Assembly (NCBI GenBank): GCA_002118135.1
Contig: BDIU01000192.1
Span: 460,040 to 524,039, forward strand
Length of the DNA: 64,000 nt
Source: Trebouxia sp. TZW2008
Taxonomy: Eukaryota; Chlorophyta; Trebouxiophyceae; Trebouxiales; Trebouxiaceae
Reading direction: 5' to 3'
The position numbers and the translations under genes are program-made. The notes beneath the pieces were generated by a model that saw nothing but the letters and a program-made list of their open reading frames with translations, had not been told where the DNA came from and ran no database searches. Every line of letters begins with the position of its first letter. Positions within the stretch are counted from its first letter, which is position 1. This document shows, piece after piece, positions 53,101-64,000 of the stretch.

Positions 53101-56100
53101 TGGTCGCTCTGAGTATGGACAATTCACTGCAAAGACAAACTTTATGGTGACCAAAGCAGTCGTTACAAAGAGGGTTTACTGTATCACTCTTGTCATATCC
53201 GGCAGATTGTGAAACAGTATGATGAGCAGAGTCACATCTCTTCTTTCTATCTACTGGTGGCAGGTGGCAGACCTGTAGTTACTCTTCTTTCTGCTGGCAG
53301 GTAGTGAATCAATTTGATGAGCTGGTAGAGGAGGGCCATGGCGCTCGGGACGCTCTGCTCAAGATCTTCACCAAGAAGATCAAGCGCTCCAAGAAAAAAG
53401 ACGCAGGCATGTTCTGACACCAATTTTGTCAAGCTGTTGAGTGTCAGGTGACACAGCCGCTGACTGAACAATCATTATCTGAACATGCATGCTTTGCTGC
53501 TGATGAGTTTGCCGTTGTTCAGAATGAATCATATAAACTAGGAAGGATTTCAGATCAGGCTGGCAAGTGAAAACTGACTTTGTGCAAATGCCAGGTCCAA
53601 AACAGGTTCAACATGGCTTCAACATGCACTTGCTGCAGATTTGCAGCAAAGCAAAGCAAAGCATTTTGTACCATAATGCATGTCATGTCATAACAGCCAC
53701 AGGAGATGTGACAAGACCTTACATCAAAAGTGTACGTGATGCTTGAGCAGGGCTTGCTGGTGAGTCATCCTCAGACAGTGAAGAGGATGACAACGATGAT
53801 AATGATGATGACAGCATTGAAGACAGCAAGGAAGGCGATGAGACCTGCCCACCTGGCTGTGATCCTGCTCTGTATGATAAGGTGCCAGTGCTCTTACCAT
53901 GCATGTTTGTCTGTCTGTCTGTGTGTCTAAGTGTCTGCACGTATGTGCATGTGTCTGCATATGCAAGCGTCTGCAAGTCTGTCTGCTTGCCCACGATCCT
54001 TTTCCATGTGTGTTTGTCTGCCTGTCTGTCTGTCCGTCTGTCTGTATGTGCATTCCTGTATGAGCATGTGGTTCACTATCTGCTGCTTGTCTTTCCGTTT
54101 GTCTGTTGTGTGTCTCCGTCTGCTGGATGTTTGCCAAGTGAGTGGTATGGCTGCCCTCCATGGCAAGATTCCAGTGTACCGCTACCGCTCTGTGAGAGCT
54201 GCTTTTCAGGGCTGCAAAAAAGTCAGGCCAAATTAGCAGAATCAGCAAATCAGTTGAGAATCACATATTGACGGGAGAAATGTATGGCATTCAGAAGCTG
54301 CATCTTGGAAGTCAAATAAAGATGCCGTAAAGGTGACACAAGGGTAGAAGTCAAATGTGCAACGTTCAGGTATGTGAGCTGCGAGAAGCAAGATTGGATG
54401 AAGAAGATGCAGCAATGGAGGTTGGGCGCGTGATGGACAGCCTCAAGAAGGACCGAGAGTCTCTGGCGAAGAAGGAACGCCTCATGGACCAGTCACTCAA
54501 GGTCAGCAGTATTAGCAGATTCATGTGGACATCTTGCCGAACACAATAAGTGTGGACAGTGCTTGCGCACAAAATGACTGTACTTCTTGCTCTGGCAAGC
54601 TGTTCATTTTGCGGCCAAAGCGACCACCTCCATGGAACAAGTGCTCAAGCTAGGCAGTGGGAGTTGCAAGCAGAGCTCAGCATGCTTTGCAGACCTTATT
54701 GCTGCACAGCATGCCAAAGACAATGCCACTGGGTCATGGGTTCACATACTGACTTCTTGCTTTAGGCTTCCTCTAGGGTGCTGCTGTGTTCATGCTCATT
54801 GTCTACGATGTGCAGGCCATCAATGACGAGACCCTGGCCTTCCAGCGTGAGAAGCAAGCCCGCCTGAATCAGGTGGAAGTGGTTCTGCTACTGCGGCTGC
54901 ACCAGATTGAGTACCTGCAAGATGGCCGCCTGCCTCAAGATCTGTCTGGCGCCCTGCTTTTCAGCAACACAGAGCTGGAAAAGCTCAAGCGCAGAGTGCA
55001 TGTAAGCTCTTCACCCAAGTGCTGACTTGTGCTGTGTCTGTGGCTTGAACCAGCGTGAGCTGAAGGCAGCTCTGCTCCATCTGCAACCCAAACATGCGTG
55101 CTTGCATAGTGGCATACGTGAGCAGATGAAGGGCATCAGCCCCTCAAGCCATGCTGAAGATAGCTCAACAGCAACAGCAAACCTGAGCATGATCTTCAGT
55201 TGCTTTCCCAAGACCCAGATGTTGAACAGGAGCTAGTGAACAATGTGCACAAGCTGAAGTCAGTCGGAGGAGAGTGCTCAGTGAGTGACATCCATTTTGA
55301 TAGCGAGTCCTACTAATCAAATCTGTTGTCTTGACCAGGAGCTAGCAGATGACAGGCATGAGCTGAAAGCAGCTCAGCGGCAACTGAGGCATGAGCATGC
55401 GCAACTTGTGAAGGACAAAGCCGCTACCCAAGACAAGCTGGCAGAGCTTCAGCAGAAGGCTGTTGATGTCCAGATGCTTAAGTTTGGTCAGGTGAGGGCT
55501 CCCAAGACCTGGCAAAAGCTGGCTTTTGCTTTGTGCATCTGGTGGCTACTGACAACCAGATGCATCAGAGTCACCTGGTAGCGACAGCGGAACAAGCCTC
55601 AAATCAGTTTCTGGGATTTTGCAGCATTATGACAGCTGGCGCTGTTGATCATCTTTGATCATATCCGTCTACTTTGATCATATTGCAAGTGGCACAAGTG
55701 ATGCTCTGACCATGGTTTGACTGTGCGTTTGTCAAATCACTGCCAATGGCAACGGTGCTTGACTCTGCTCATGTTGCAACAGTTTCCTCATCACACCATA
55801 ATTTACGGCGCAGGTGATTGATTTGGAGTTGCTGGACAAGGTGGGCTCTGCTAAGGGAGTAGAGGAGCTCAGGCTACAGCTCAAGCAGCAGGTGGGTCAG
55901 CGATCACGCATAGTCTTGCCCTACATGTCACAGAAGGATGTGTCTGTTTTTGTCAAATGCATCAAGCTGCTTGCAGGCCTAGTGTTGCATTAGCGGCGCT
56001 ACATGCTTGCTGGCAATGCTTCTCCAAGCATCTTTGTCAACAATATGCTGCAACAACATCAACATCTGACATCATACAATGTTGGGTATGCAGTCATATC

Positions 56101-57125
56101 TACAGCACTGTTAATTGTGCGGGCTTGCATGCATGCAGCACATGCAAGCCTGATTGCTAATATCAACTCAGTCCACAGTCAGCAGGCCTGCAATTGACCC
56201 AAGGTTTGCTTATTGATCATTGCATGTGTTCCCTATGCATTGCAGCAGCACGACTCCCAACTGTATCAAGAATAGGGCGACTTGTTTTCAAGCAGACTCC
56301 TTGCCTTCATGCTGCTCATGGCGCCATTGTCACTTTTACATTCCTATTGCTGAGTGGGTCTTCAAAGATTGGTAGGAGAGGCAAGAATCAAGTTGCACAA
56401 CCCGTTTCAAGGGGTGACACTAGTCCAACAGCGCCTGAAATGGATTTGTAGTCTAATTGATCATTGCAGGAGCAAGCTCATGCCAAGGAGTTGGCTGCGT
56501 GGGACGCACAGATCAGGGCGCGCAATGACGAGCTGACACGGCTGACCAGCGAGAATACACGCTGCCTCAATGCTGTTGCAGATAACACACGCAGTCAGAT
56601 GGACATGGAGCATACCCTTGCTAACACACAGGTGCAGCTCCTAACAGCCTGGCCTCTGGGTGTTTGCCTTGTGATAGCACATATTCACAACAACTCTTTT
56701 GCTCAATGGTGTCAGCATAGCAAGCACAGACAATGGTGGCAAATGCTCAGATTCAATCTGAAATGACATTGCTGTCAGTACATGTCTTGCTGGTCTGCGT
56801 CTACTTGCACCTGTTTGCAATGAGCAGGGGCTGAGTATACATGCAAACGCTTGCCCCAGTTTGTACATGCTCAAGTTGCCATTTTCATCCCGTTGGTATC
56901 AAGTGCAGCTGCTTGAAAGAGGCTAAACAAAGATCGTTGCCATCAGTGCTCAATGTGAGCTTATTGCAGGCTCACATCTTTGGAGATCCAGCTGCACAGA
57001 GGCGGGCAGAGATTGCTGAGCGAGATGAACTGGTGCAGCTTGTGAACAACCAAGCGCAACAGCTTGAGACACTCAGGGCACAGCTGCTTGCACTGCGCAG
57101 CAAAAGCGGCCCTATATCTGGCTAA
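35137..57125 (+). CDS. CFAP44: Cilia- and flagella-associated protein 44 (CFAP44/FAP44/WDR52)
   Basis: Axonemal WD40/coiled-coil protein; its homologues form, with CFAP43, the tether that holds the motor heads of inner-arm dynein I1/f. I place 35 phase-consistent exons (1690 residues): 35137-35157, 35245-35529, 35723-35946, 36254-36546, 36701-36831, 37317-37477, 38205-38385, 39554-39708, 40308-40489, 40956-41145, 41923-42035, 42384-42485, 43189-43407, 44053-44183, 44664-44760, 45412-45523, 46135-46261, 46717-46820, 47263-47390, 48083-48191, 48660-48822, 49411-49530, 50356-50469, 50908-51000, 51454-51543, 51887-52060, 52547-52696, 53301-53406, 53751-53881, 54370-54501, 54816-55001, 55339-55491, 55814-55891, 56470-56631, 56970-57125. 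WD repeats fill exons 3-14 ([45 protein letters not shown]). Coiled coil follows, with [14 protein letters not shown], an acidic stretch ending [20 protein letters not shown] and DVQMLKFGQ, which are typical of CFAP44 rather than CFAP43. Four introns are GC-AG. The human protein is about 1850 residues. Confidence 0.93.
35947..36253 (+). other. GC-AG intron (CFAP44 intron 3)
   Basis: The donor is CGCAG/GCAAGC and the acceptor is GCATTCAG. Phase 2 joins ADR to RFFVVGEKS in frame. No GT donor nearby keeps the frame. Confidence 0.85.
37935..43115 (+). repeat. Exon ghosts among the WD40 exons of CFAP44
   Basis: Copies of the start of exon 7 lie at about 37941-37970 and 38024-38060 (GCAG then FVRLWD). 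Copies of its end ([17 protein letters not shown]) lie at about 38475-38560, 38640-38712 and 38815-38905. Copies of the start of exon 8 (LPSSG.LK.A) lie at about 38955-38995, 39144-39185 and 39343-39395. A copy of exon 9 lies at about 40215-40275. A copy of exon 10 at about 40836-40918 has an in-frame stop after ATAS. A copy of exon 13 lies at about 43044-43115. In each set only the copy listed as an exon reads through. Confidence 0.85.
40490..40955 (+). other. GC-AG intron (CFAP44 intron 9)
   Basis: The donor is CACTCAG/GCAAGC and the acceptor is TAGTGCAG. Phase 1 joins FKPHS to [11 protein letters not shown], the start of the next WD repeat. Confidence 0.85.
48192..48659 (+). other. GC-AG intron (CFAP44 intron 20)
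   Basis: The donor is GAGCAAAG/GCAAGC and the acceptor is ATTCACAG. Phase 2 joins KQEQ to [11 protein letters not shown], a junction expected in this family. Confidence 0.85.
53006..53183. mobile_element. MITE with Tc1/mariner/pogo-like ends, in CFAP44 intron 27
   Basis: Near-perfect terminal inverted repeats of about 19 bp (CAGTAAACYCTSTTTGTAA at the left, its complement at the right) bound 53008-53181, flanked by TA on both sides as a target duplication. The 174-bp element is non-coding and has a subterminal GTAAGGACA word repeated three times at the left end. TA target sites and CAGT ends are typical of the Tc1/mariner/pogo superfamily. There is no transposase in the window. Confidence 0.85.
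53407..53750 (+). other. GC-AG intron (CFAP44 intron 28)
   Basis: The donor is GACGCAG/GCATGT and the acceptor is CTTGAGCAG. Phase 1 joins KKDA to [14 protein letters not shown]. The donor is a poorer match to the GC-donor consensus than the other three in this gene. Confidence 0.75.
53905..54060 (+). repeat. TGTCTGTC simple-repeat tracts
   Basis: Two GTCTGTCTGTCTG-type tracts (about 53907-53935 and 54015-54046) sit in CFAP44 intron 29, separated by less regular TGTGTCTGCA sequence. The surrounding segment is itself loosely repeated. Confidence 0.75.
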
Positions 57126-57399
57126 TCTTGCCATGTTTAATTCATGATAGAAATGGCATATACAGAAAGCCTGAATTATAGAGAAGATTTGTGCGGTGCA
57201 CATTGCATAAAGTCGCCTGCTCCCTTCCCTTGCTGCTTGAATTTGAGAATGCTTGTTTATGCAAACCCTGGCAATCTCATGATAGCAGCATGCCCAATTG
57301 CAATTGATGAGCACTGAGTCAGCTTGCGTTTCACAGCAACAATTTCAGTCTAATGAACCACGAATTGCGCAATGCTATGACAAGTATGCGACCATGCTG
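57126..57399. other. Convergent 3' region between CFAP44 and DNAI7
   Basis: Only 274 bp separate the CFAP44 stop codon (57123-57125) from the DNAI7 stop codon (57400-57402), so both 3' UTRs and polyadenylation sites lie here and the transcripts may overlap. Confidence 0.6.
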
Positions 57400-60300
57400 T
57401 CAGCAGTTGAACACGCCAAGACTGCCCAGTAGATCTGCCAAGTTATGCATGAACACGGGATCCACATCTAGAAGCATCGATGCATCTACCACCGGTGCTG
57501 CAACACTTTTGTCTAGCTCTGCAGCTTCTTCTTTCCCAGCTTCAGCATCATCTTGGGGCTGCAGCAGCAAACTTGTTTGTAAAGCAATGCACCCATGCAG
57601 CAGGCAACACTTTTGGCAACAGATTGCTCTTTGTGATCTGATCTCAAGACATGCTTGTCCTCTATGTGCTCAAGAGTACCATCAACTTGTGTGCTCGTCG
57701 CGCCAAAACCACAGAAGCCGTGACCAGGCTCTGTCTTTGCTGAATTTGTCATGGTGGGCATGGTGCAGACAGCAGGCTGAGAGCATGTGTTGAGATGAGG
57801 AGCATGGTGCAAGCTGAAGCCATCTGCAACGTTCTGTAGCGTCCTTGCTGTACAAGTTCGACAGGCCAAGCTTCAACAAGCAACAACAGGCATGGGCAAA
57901 TGATACAACTTTACCGGCCAGAGCAGTTATGCAAATGCACGTGTGCACTGGTACAGAGAATGTTTGTGTCACCTTGGGTTGGGCAGCTTCAGGCTCAGCA
58001 GAGGCCTCTGAAACATCTGCTGCAGCAGTAGCAGACAGAAGGGCTGGCACACTTGCATGTAATCTGTTTAGGGCTGTGGCATCATACTCTGGAGAGCCGT
58101 AATCAGGCAGAACAGGGCTGGCGACTCTGTTGTCCAGGGCGTCTGTGAAGGCTATGCCCTTCATCCCCCTACACACAGACCAATTGATGCATGTTGCATT
58201 GTGCATCCCATGTGAAGCTCTGGTTGCATTCACCGATCACAGCAAAGATCATCATGAATCTCATTGAACAAGGGTGCAGACACGTTGTGGTGCGCCATTG
58301 TGAGGCGCTGAACAGCGTGAATGATGCGTGCAACTGACAAATTGGGTCAGCAAGGTCAGACTTGCAATAGCTTGGCTGACCTGCGCACAAGGCATAGAAC
58401 CTGGTGTGGTCCTGAGGGCTGCTCCTTACTGAAGATGCGGTGCACATGGCCCACCTCTGTTCTACCACCCTCACTCCAGTCAACTACCTGCAGATGCATT
58501 GATGCATGAAACAACAACATTGGATTTGTGCTATTCTGAGGACCCAAGTGGGGCTTGATGCAGACAATGTCATACAAGTCATTTCTTGAAGTGTAGTAAT
58601 GAAGGAGGAGATAAATTGTAGCATGCAAATGTTCGTTCAACTGTAACACATACATACATCATCAGACGCGCCACCATCATCTTTCAATGAGGCATGTGTC
58701 AAAGGCTGCAAATGCAGGTCACTGCAGCAGATGGTCAAGCGCCCAACTTTGCACTACTGACCTTTGAAACACGGCAAAGGCAGACTTGATCAGGCAGCTG
58801 CTGGTTCCACTTGCTGCTGTGGATGAGGTGGGTGGGGGTGGCCACAGCCACATCTTTACACATGGCCCTTGCCACAGCTGCATCCTGTATGCAGCAGTGC
58901 AGAATGAGCACGTACTGCAATGTATATCAGGCCACTTGTTGCAAATGATCGAATTGACAGCATGCATTAATGGCTTGTGTCTGGTGCAAGAGAGGAGTGC
59001 TTTACCTTGACACTCAAGCCAGCAAGCAAGGCATCCCTGGCCTGGGACAGTAGATACAATTGGTCCCCTTTGCATCAGCTCAAACAGCAAGGCATCTGTA
59101 GCAAATAGCTGGCATGTAGTCTTGTCACTCAGGAGCCATGCATATGCTGCAAGAAATGGATTGCTGTACCTTGGGGGTCAAGCCAGCAGGTACAGCATTT
59201 CTAGCCTGTAACACTAGGCAAAGCCCTTGCAAATGGCCACTACGCAGCGTTGTCGGTCAGGGCTGATGCACGCTGGAACAGATGAGCGTGAGAACCAGCA
59301 GGTAATGATCTAGTCTGCTTTGAAGTTGCAATCAAGCTGGCCTGAAGGGACAGGACTCTGGGCTTGACAATTGTGTTGCGTGTACCTTGAGAGTCAAGCC
59401 AGCAGGTGCAGCATCCCTGGCCTGGGGAATCAGGTACAACCCCCGTTGCATCAGCTCAAACAGCAGGGCACTTGCAGCAAAGGCCCTGCCTCTGATGGCG
59501 GCCAGCCTGGGCAGGCGGGGCTCTACCAGCTCAATGCCCTGCTTAGTCACCTTGAAGGACAGCCGCAGCTCAGGGTTGCCTGCACAACAGACAAGCCCAA
59601 GACTCAGCCATTTGTCTTCCTTGCTGCCATTTTGCTGTTTGTAGTTTTGGCTTGCACCGGGAGGGACATGCTGACATCAAGTTGAAGATGCACCACTCCG
59701 CCTGGGCAGGCGTATTTGCCCACCTGGCAGCTAAATGCCCTGCTTGATCACCTTGAAGAACAGCCGCAATGCAGCATTGCCTGCACAATGTGGCGGACGG
59801 CTTGATGTTAAAGGCGTGCTTTTCTTGGTGCATGCAAAGCATCTCCTATGCACTAACTTGCTACTGTTGAGTTGCAGGTGCATCACTCAGGCTGGGCAGG
59901 CAGGGCTTTACCAGCAGAATGCCCTGCTTGATTTCCTTGCAGAGGAGCCATAAATGCCACTGCTGGTAGGGCAATGGCCCTGTGCATCTCTGCACAAGGA
60001 CAAGCTCAGATCAGTGAACGGTAGTTGGTTTGTCAAATCGCATGATCATCAGTCTGTAGCCCCACCACTGCGTCAGCCACGGATTGCCCTGCAGAAGGCC
60101 GTACATGCCACTGCTGGGAGCCAGCACTACACATCACCTGATGTTTGCATCAACACAAGTTTAGGTCAATCACTTCAGCAGTCTTTCAGAGCATAACCTT
60201 ACCAGTCTGTAGCCCCACCACTGCCTCTGCCGCAAACTGCCCTGCGGAGGGCCGCACATGCCACTGCTGGTAGGGCAACAGCCCTGTGCGCCTTTGCACA

Positions 60301-63300
60301 ACAGCCAAACAGCCAATGGACTTGCTCTGGAAGCTGACTAAGCCACTGCCCTCTGCCACTGCCACACTACCCATGTCTAGTGAGCTCCACAGCTGGTTCT
60401 TGTGGTCCCACAGCCCGACCTGAACCTCTGTGCCTGGTAGGATGCTGCCTGTGGGTAGGCTGATTGAGATCCTTATGGGTTGCGGCTCTTCTTCAGGGAC
60501 CCATGTGTCTGGGTCTGCTCCAGCAGGGGGCATAGGATATGCAAGCCTGCATAGTTTGACAGAAGGTAGTTCAAGCAGCTGTGCAGTGGCAGGGGACATG
60601 CAATTATACGGTTTAGGATGTCCCCAGTACCTATAAATCTGTGTGACTTGACAGAATGGCTTACTGAGTTGTGCAGTGGAGTTATGCTTATGCGCTGGGT
60701 CAATAAAGGCTGTACATGGTGTATACACAGGGACAGGCTTCAGCAGAATATGTAAGTCTGTACAGTGTCGACAAGCTTGTCACTGATTTGACAAATCTAC
60801 ATGAGCTATCACAAGGAATTGATTTGCATGCGTAAGTCAAACATAAAATGTGTAGTCTAAGTAGCTGAGCACATTTTAATAAATTTTGTTCACGAGATGG
60901 AGGCATGAGTTACACCTGCAAAGAAGCTGCACTGTCCACCATGATGTGAGCTGCAGCAAGGGATTGAGTTCAGGAGTTGTATGAAACCTGCGGATGAGCT
61001 GCGCCTCCTGGGTGACTGGGTGCAGCGTCCAACCATTGGCTTTGCTGGCAGGCGTGGCAGACTCAATATGTCCAGTACCAGGACCCCTCCAACAGCCACC
61101 AAGCACAAAATGCAGTCCATCCAATGTATGAGTCATGTTCAACACACCTGCGGATGAGCTGCGTCTCCTGGGTGACAGGGCGCAGCGTCCAACCATTGGC
61201 TTTGCTGGCAGGCGTGGGCAGGCTCAGTATGTCCAGCACCAGAACGCCTCCAACAGCCATTAAGTCAGAGGTACAGTCGTCCAAGTGCTGGTCTCCCTCG
61301 CGCCACTGAACTCTGAGGGCTACTGATGCCAGCGCTATCAGCTTTGGGACCTGCACAGCACAGCAGATGCTATGGGGTCAAGACTGCAATGGACTGCCCA
61401 CACTGCCTGAGAAAGCAGAGCAGGTAGACTGAACATGTCCAGAACCAGAACCCCTCCAACAGTCATCATGCAGTTGTCCAAGTGCTGGTCGCCCTCACGC
61501 CACTGCACTCTTACGGGTACTGACGCCAGCGCAATCAGCTTTGGGATCTGCACAGCACAGCAGATTCTTTCTTGAATGGTGAGAATCCAAAGGAAGAGCA
61601 GCTTGAGACAGCAGATTGCTTCCAACAGCCGTCAATGCCGAGGTGCAGTCACCCAAGAGCTGGTCACTCTCAGGCCACTGCACTTTAAACGCTACTAGCG
61701 CTAGCGCTATCAGCTTTAAAATCTACTTCGTTGACATGATTGCATTGGATTGACCAGACTGCTTGAGCAGAGCGGGCAGACTTGCGATGCCTACTGTACT
61801 GCATTCAATAGGCATGAAGTCAGAGGTGCAGTCATGCAGGTGCTAATTGCCCTGACGCCACTGCACTTCCAACGCCACTGTTGCCAGCGCTATCTGCTGA
61901 AACACCTGGACAGCAAAGCAGGGTTATAAGTCATGCATAGCAAAGCGTATGAGCTGTAGGATGTGGCTTAGGGGGCCAGCTTTCTACTTTGGTACTTGCA
62001 CAGCAAAGCAAACTTGGGATCAGCATGAGAATGCAACTGTGCCATGCAGGAAACAGCAATTCATTGACAAAGCTGCCGAGAGCAGCAGACTGCCCTCCAG
62101 ACGCAATCACTTTTGATATGCCAAGCTTGTGCACAAGCATGCAGACATAAATGCAAAGTAGATTGCTGTTAGCATAGAAGCGACTGTTTACATTGCAACT
62201 GAAGTGCATTGGTGCAACAATGTCATTGCTCAGTGCAGTCTCAACATGTCTCACCTCAAGGCTGATGCCCAGCTGTGGGAAGTCCACTGTCTTTAGCCTA
62301 GGGTTCTTGGAGGTGTTGAGCCACAACCCGTACTTGAGCATGCTGGTTTGGGAGCACACTTGCACCCCTCCTGACTCATCCTGGTAGTCCTCCATGTTCT
62401 ATAAGCACACCATGTGAAACAGTATTGAGCTGTATGCTGCATTCTATTGACTGGACATGTACGCTGCGTGCATTGGGCTTGCGCCTGGGGCTCTGAATGT
62501 GGTACTCAAGCCCACATGTATGCTGTGTAGTTTGATTCTTTCTCTGACTGCATCTTCTTCTTTTGGCAGACATGTGCTTGGGTGCTGATAGAGTTTGGCT
62601 TCAAAGCAGACTGCTCAATGATGGCGGACTGTACACTGAATGCAATGCGGTGGTACGACGTGAACATCACGACGGATTGCTAGCTGCTGACGTTGCTATG
62701 GTACATTGTATAATTGTTGATAGCATCAATCAAATTACCCGCAATGGCTGTCATGACTGAACACCGTCATCAGAATTAGGAGCGCCATTGATTTTTGCTC
62801 ATGTTGCTTATAAACCTGCAGGATGGAGGCTGTCTGAGTTGCAATCATGTCCTCCACGACAGCCTAACTCTGCTTTACGCACTTCTGACAGTGCGCGTGT
62901 ACGGCTGTGTTATCTGTTGTGTTATTCATTGTTGCCATTGTAACTGACTGTCATTGTGATTGACATACCTGCAGGATTGAGGCAGTCTGGGTGTCAATCA
63001 TGTCCTCCATGATGCCCTGCCACTGCTGTACATACTTCTGGCAGTGCTCCTGCAGGGCTGTGTCGCCCTGCTGCACTGCCTTCAGCTTGACCTGGCGGCA
63101 CTGCTGGATCAAGCTGTAGTGCTCCTGCAATGCGATCACCTTGATGTTTTTATTGATTGCATCAACAGCAGATCACTTGGCGCTGATACCAAGAGAAACA
63201 TCAGGAATAACAGGAGGAAAGTGAATGCAAGTTTCTTGAGTTGTTCAATCCCTGCCAGGCTCCTGCAGGGCTGTTTCGCCCTGCTGCACTGCCTTCAGCT

Positions 63301-63891
63301 TGACCTGCCAGCACTGCTGGATCAAGCTGTAGTGCTCCTGAAATTTGATCATGATGATGGAAGTTTGCTAATCTCAAAAACCCTGCTTGGTTGCAGTTGC
63401 AATGTGGAGCTGCAGAAAGAAGCCCAAATTACAGAACAGTAAAAGATCTGCTGATGTTGGGAAAGCATGTTGCCACTGTCTTTTTCTGATGTGGCACTGC
63501 ACGCTGCTGGGCAACAGTCAGGCAGCACACACAGAGCTATATGTGAAATGCAGCTAGTTCTTGTACACCTTGATGGGCAGATGCAACGCTTAAAACGCAG
63601 CCAACGTGGCAGCGCACATGGCAGTGCAAACTTGTCTCATATTCATCTACACGCCAGCTGTCCTTGGCAGAAGTCAGCTACAATGTTCAGCACCAAAACT
63701 GCTCCTGCTGGAAACACTGGTGGAGTCAGACAGACCTGACAGGTGAACAGCACATCAGCCAGGTCTTTATGCTGCCGATTGGCGGCCTCTGCAAAGTAGG
63801 CATGCAGGCCTGCTGCGTCTCTGACATCTGGCAGAGGCGTGCAGGACAGGTAACGCTCCCAGTCCTCAGCTTGCTGCAGCAGCTTGCGCTC
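57400..63891 (-). CDS. DNAI7: Dynein axonemal intermediate chain 7 (DNAI7/IC97/CASC1/CFAP94), N-terminus outside window
   Basis: Non-catalytic subunit of axonemal inner-arm dynein I1/f in Chlamydomonas (IC97); the human homologue is CASC1. Exons in the window, minus strand: 63736-63891, 62969-63124, 62255-62398, 61148-61350, 60203-60546, 59386-59579, 58762-58884, 58401-58487, 58234-58307, 57973-58168 and 57400-57558. Phases agree and give about 610 residues to a natural stop. Family features in order: ERKLLQQAEDWERYLSC, EHYSLIQQCRQ, GLWLNTSKNPRLK, PKLIALASVALRVQW, then an Ig-like region (RISISLPTGSILPG ... VGLWDHKNQLW), ELVEPRLPRLAAIRGR, SSKWNQQLPD, RLTMAHHNVSAPLF, and a C-terminal tail after DYGSPEYDATALNRL. 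The charged N-terminal region (about 100 residues in homologues) must lie beyond 64000. The exon end at 58401 was chosen over a GT at 58380 because only it gives RLTMAHHN. Confidence 0.9.
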
Positions 63892-64000
63892 CTGAAGCAC
63901 ACAGCAAAGCTATGTCCAGACCCTGCATTAATATGGGCTGAGTCTTTGCAAAGTAGGCATGCAGGCCTGCTGCATCTCTGACATCTGGCGGAGGTGTGCA
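59000..64000 (-). repeat. Exon ghosts in DNAI7 introns
   Basis: Copies of exon 63736-63891 (PDVRDAAGLHAYFA) recur at about 63940-64000. Copies of exon 62969-63124 lie at about 63250-63345 (start) and 62815-62865 (end). Copies of exon 61148-61350 lie at about 61430-61560, 61620-61720, 61780-61905 and 60965-61095. Copies of the end of exon 60203-60546 lie at about 60040-60125 and 59950-60000. Copies of exon 59386-59579 lie at about 59695-59790, 59880-59955, 59160-59215 and 59005-59100. All are partial, and most span an exon-intron boundary. Confidence 0.8.

Larger units (their letters stand above)
45740..53270 (+). repeat. Exon ghosts among the coiled-coil exons of CFAP44
   Basis: Exon 17 start has three upstream copies with AG boundaries at about 45766, 45866 and 45996 (real one 46134). 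Exon 20 start has copies at about 47785-47830 and 47960-48010. Exon 22 has a copy at about 49262-49320. Exon 23 has copies at about 50101-50200 and 50258-50300 upstream and 50550-50595 and 50668-50712 downstream. Exon 27 has copies at about 52300-52370 and 52420-52485. Exon 28 start has copies at about 52865-52890, 52940-52965 and 53206-53228. Several keep a usable acceptor, but none extends the protein in phase. Confidence 0.8.

Noticed and set aside
55020..55260. Extra CFAP44 coiled-coil exon (RELKAA... and [11 protein letters not shown] stretches)
   Set aside because: Skipping it keeps phase 0 and gives the expected join from KLKRRVH to [12 protein letters not shown]; the segment looks like a diverged ghost.
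58380..58487. DNAI7 exon extended to the GT at 58380
   Set aside because: It makes a phase-2 join that destroys the conserved RLTMAHHN start of the next exon; the donor after 58401 keeps it.

Overview
This is eukaryotic nuclear DNA, most likely from a green alga (Viridiplantae, chlorophyte; a trebouxiophyte would fit). The genes are split into many short exons by introns that mostly obey GT-AG, with strong GCAG acceptors. One gene is a plant-type organellar RsmH with an N-terminal extension that looks like a transit peptide, and two encode motile-cilium proteins, so the organism probably makes flagellated cells. Lineage is inferred from gene content only. No rRNA, tRNA, CRISPR or bacterial-style operon was seen.

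Layout, left to right: rsmH (-, 1333-6154, complete, 383 aa); an RBR-type E3 ubiquitin ligase (-, 6852-11597, 5' exon unresolved); a plastid-targeted-looking FAD-dependent monooxygenase (+, 12627-about 18895); a sparse region of about 1.7 kb with two copies of a hairpin-rich repeat; a secreted, heavily N-glycosylated protein of unknown family (+, 20601-25463); the mitochondrial branched-chain 2-oxoacid dehydrogenase E2 (+, 26072-30878); mitochondrial ATP synthase F1 subunit delta (-, 31420-32183); a membrane-anchored class B acid phosphatase (+, 32759-34674); CFAP44/FAP44 (+, 35137-57125, 35 exons, 1690 aa); and DNAI7/IC97 (-, 57400-beyond 63891, N-terminus outside the window). Each model was built by matching intron phase exon by exon, and almost every junction keeps the frame. 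Exceptions are the last exon of the monooxygenase and the 5' exon of the RBR gene.

Functionally, E2 (branched-chain amino acid oxidation) and ATP synthase delta are convergent mitochondrial genes. CFAP44 and DNAI7 are convergent with 274 bp between stop codons, and their homologues act on the same machine, inner-arm dynein I1/f: DNAI7/IC97 is a subunit and FAP44 belongs to the complex that tethers its motor heads.

The most striking property runs through the whole window. Eight of the nine genes carry tandem copies (usually 2-5) of short segments that straddle an exon-intron boundary. Only one copy fits the reading frame and intron phases; the others sit in introns as decayed exon ghosts. One duplication inside an RBR exon has stayed in frame and doubled part of the protein. 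Other unusual items are an approximately 100-nt dispersed element with two or three hairpins whose stems differ in sequence between copies yet still pair, six introns best explained as GC-AG, and a 174-bp MITE with Tc1/mariner/pogo-like ends in a CFAP44 intron.
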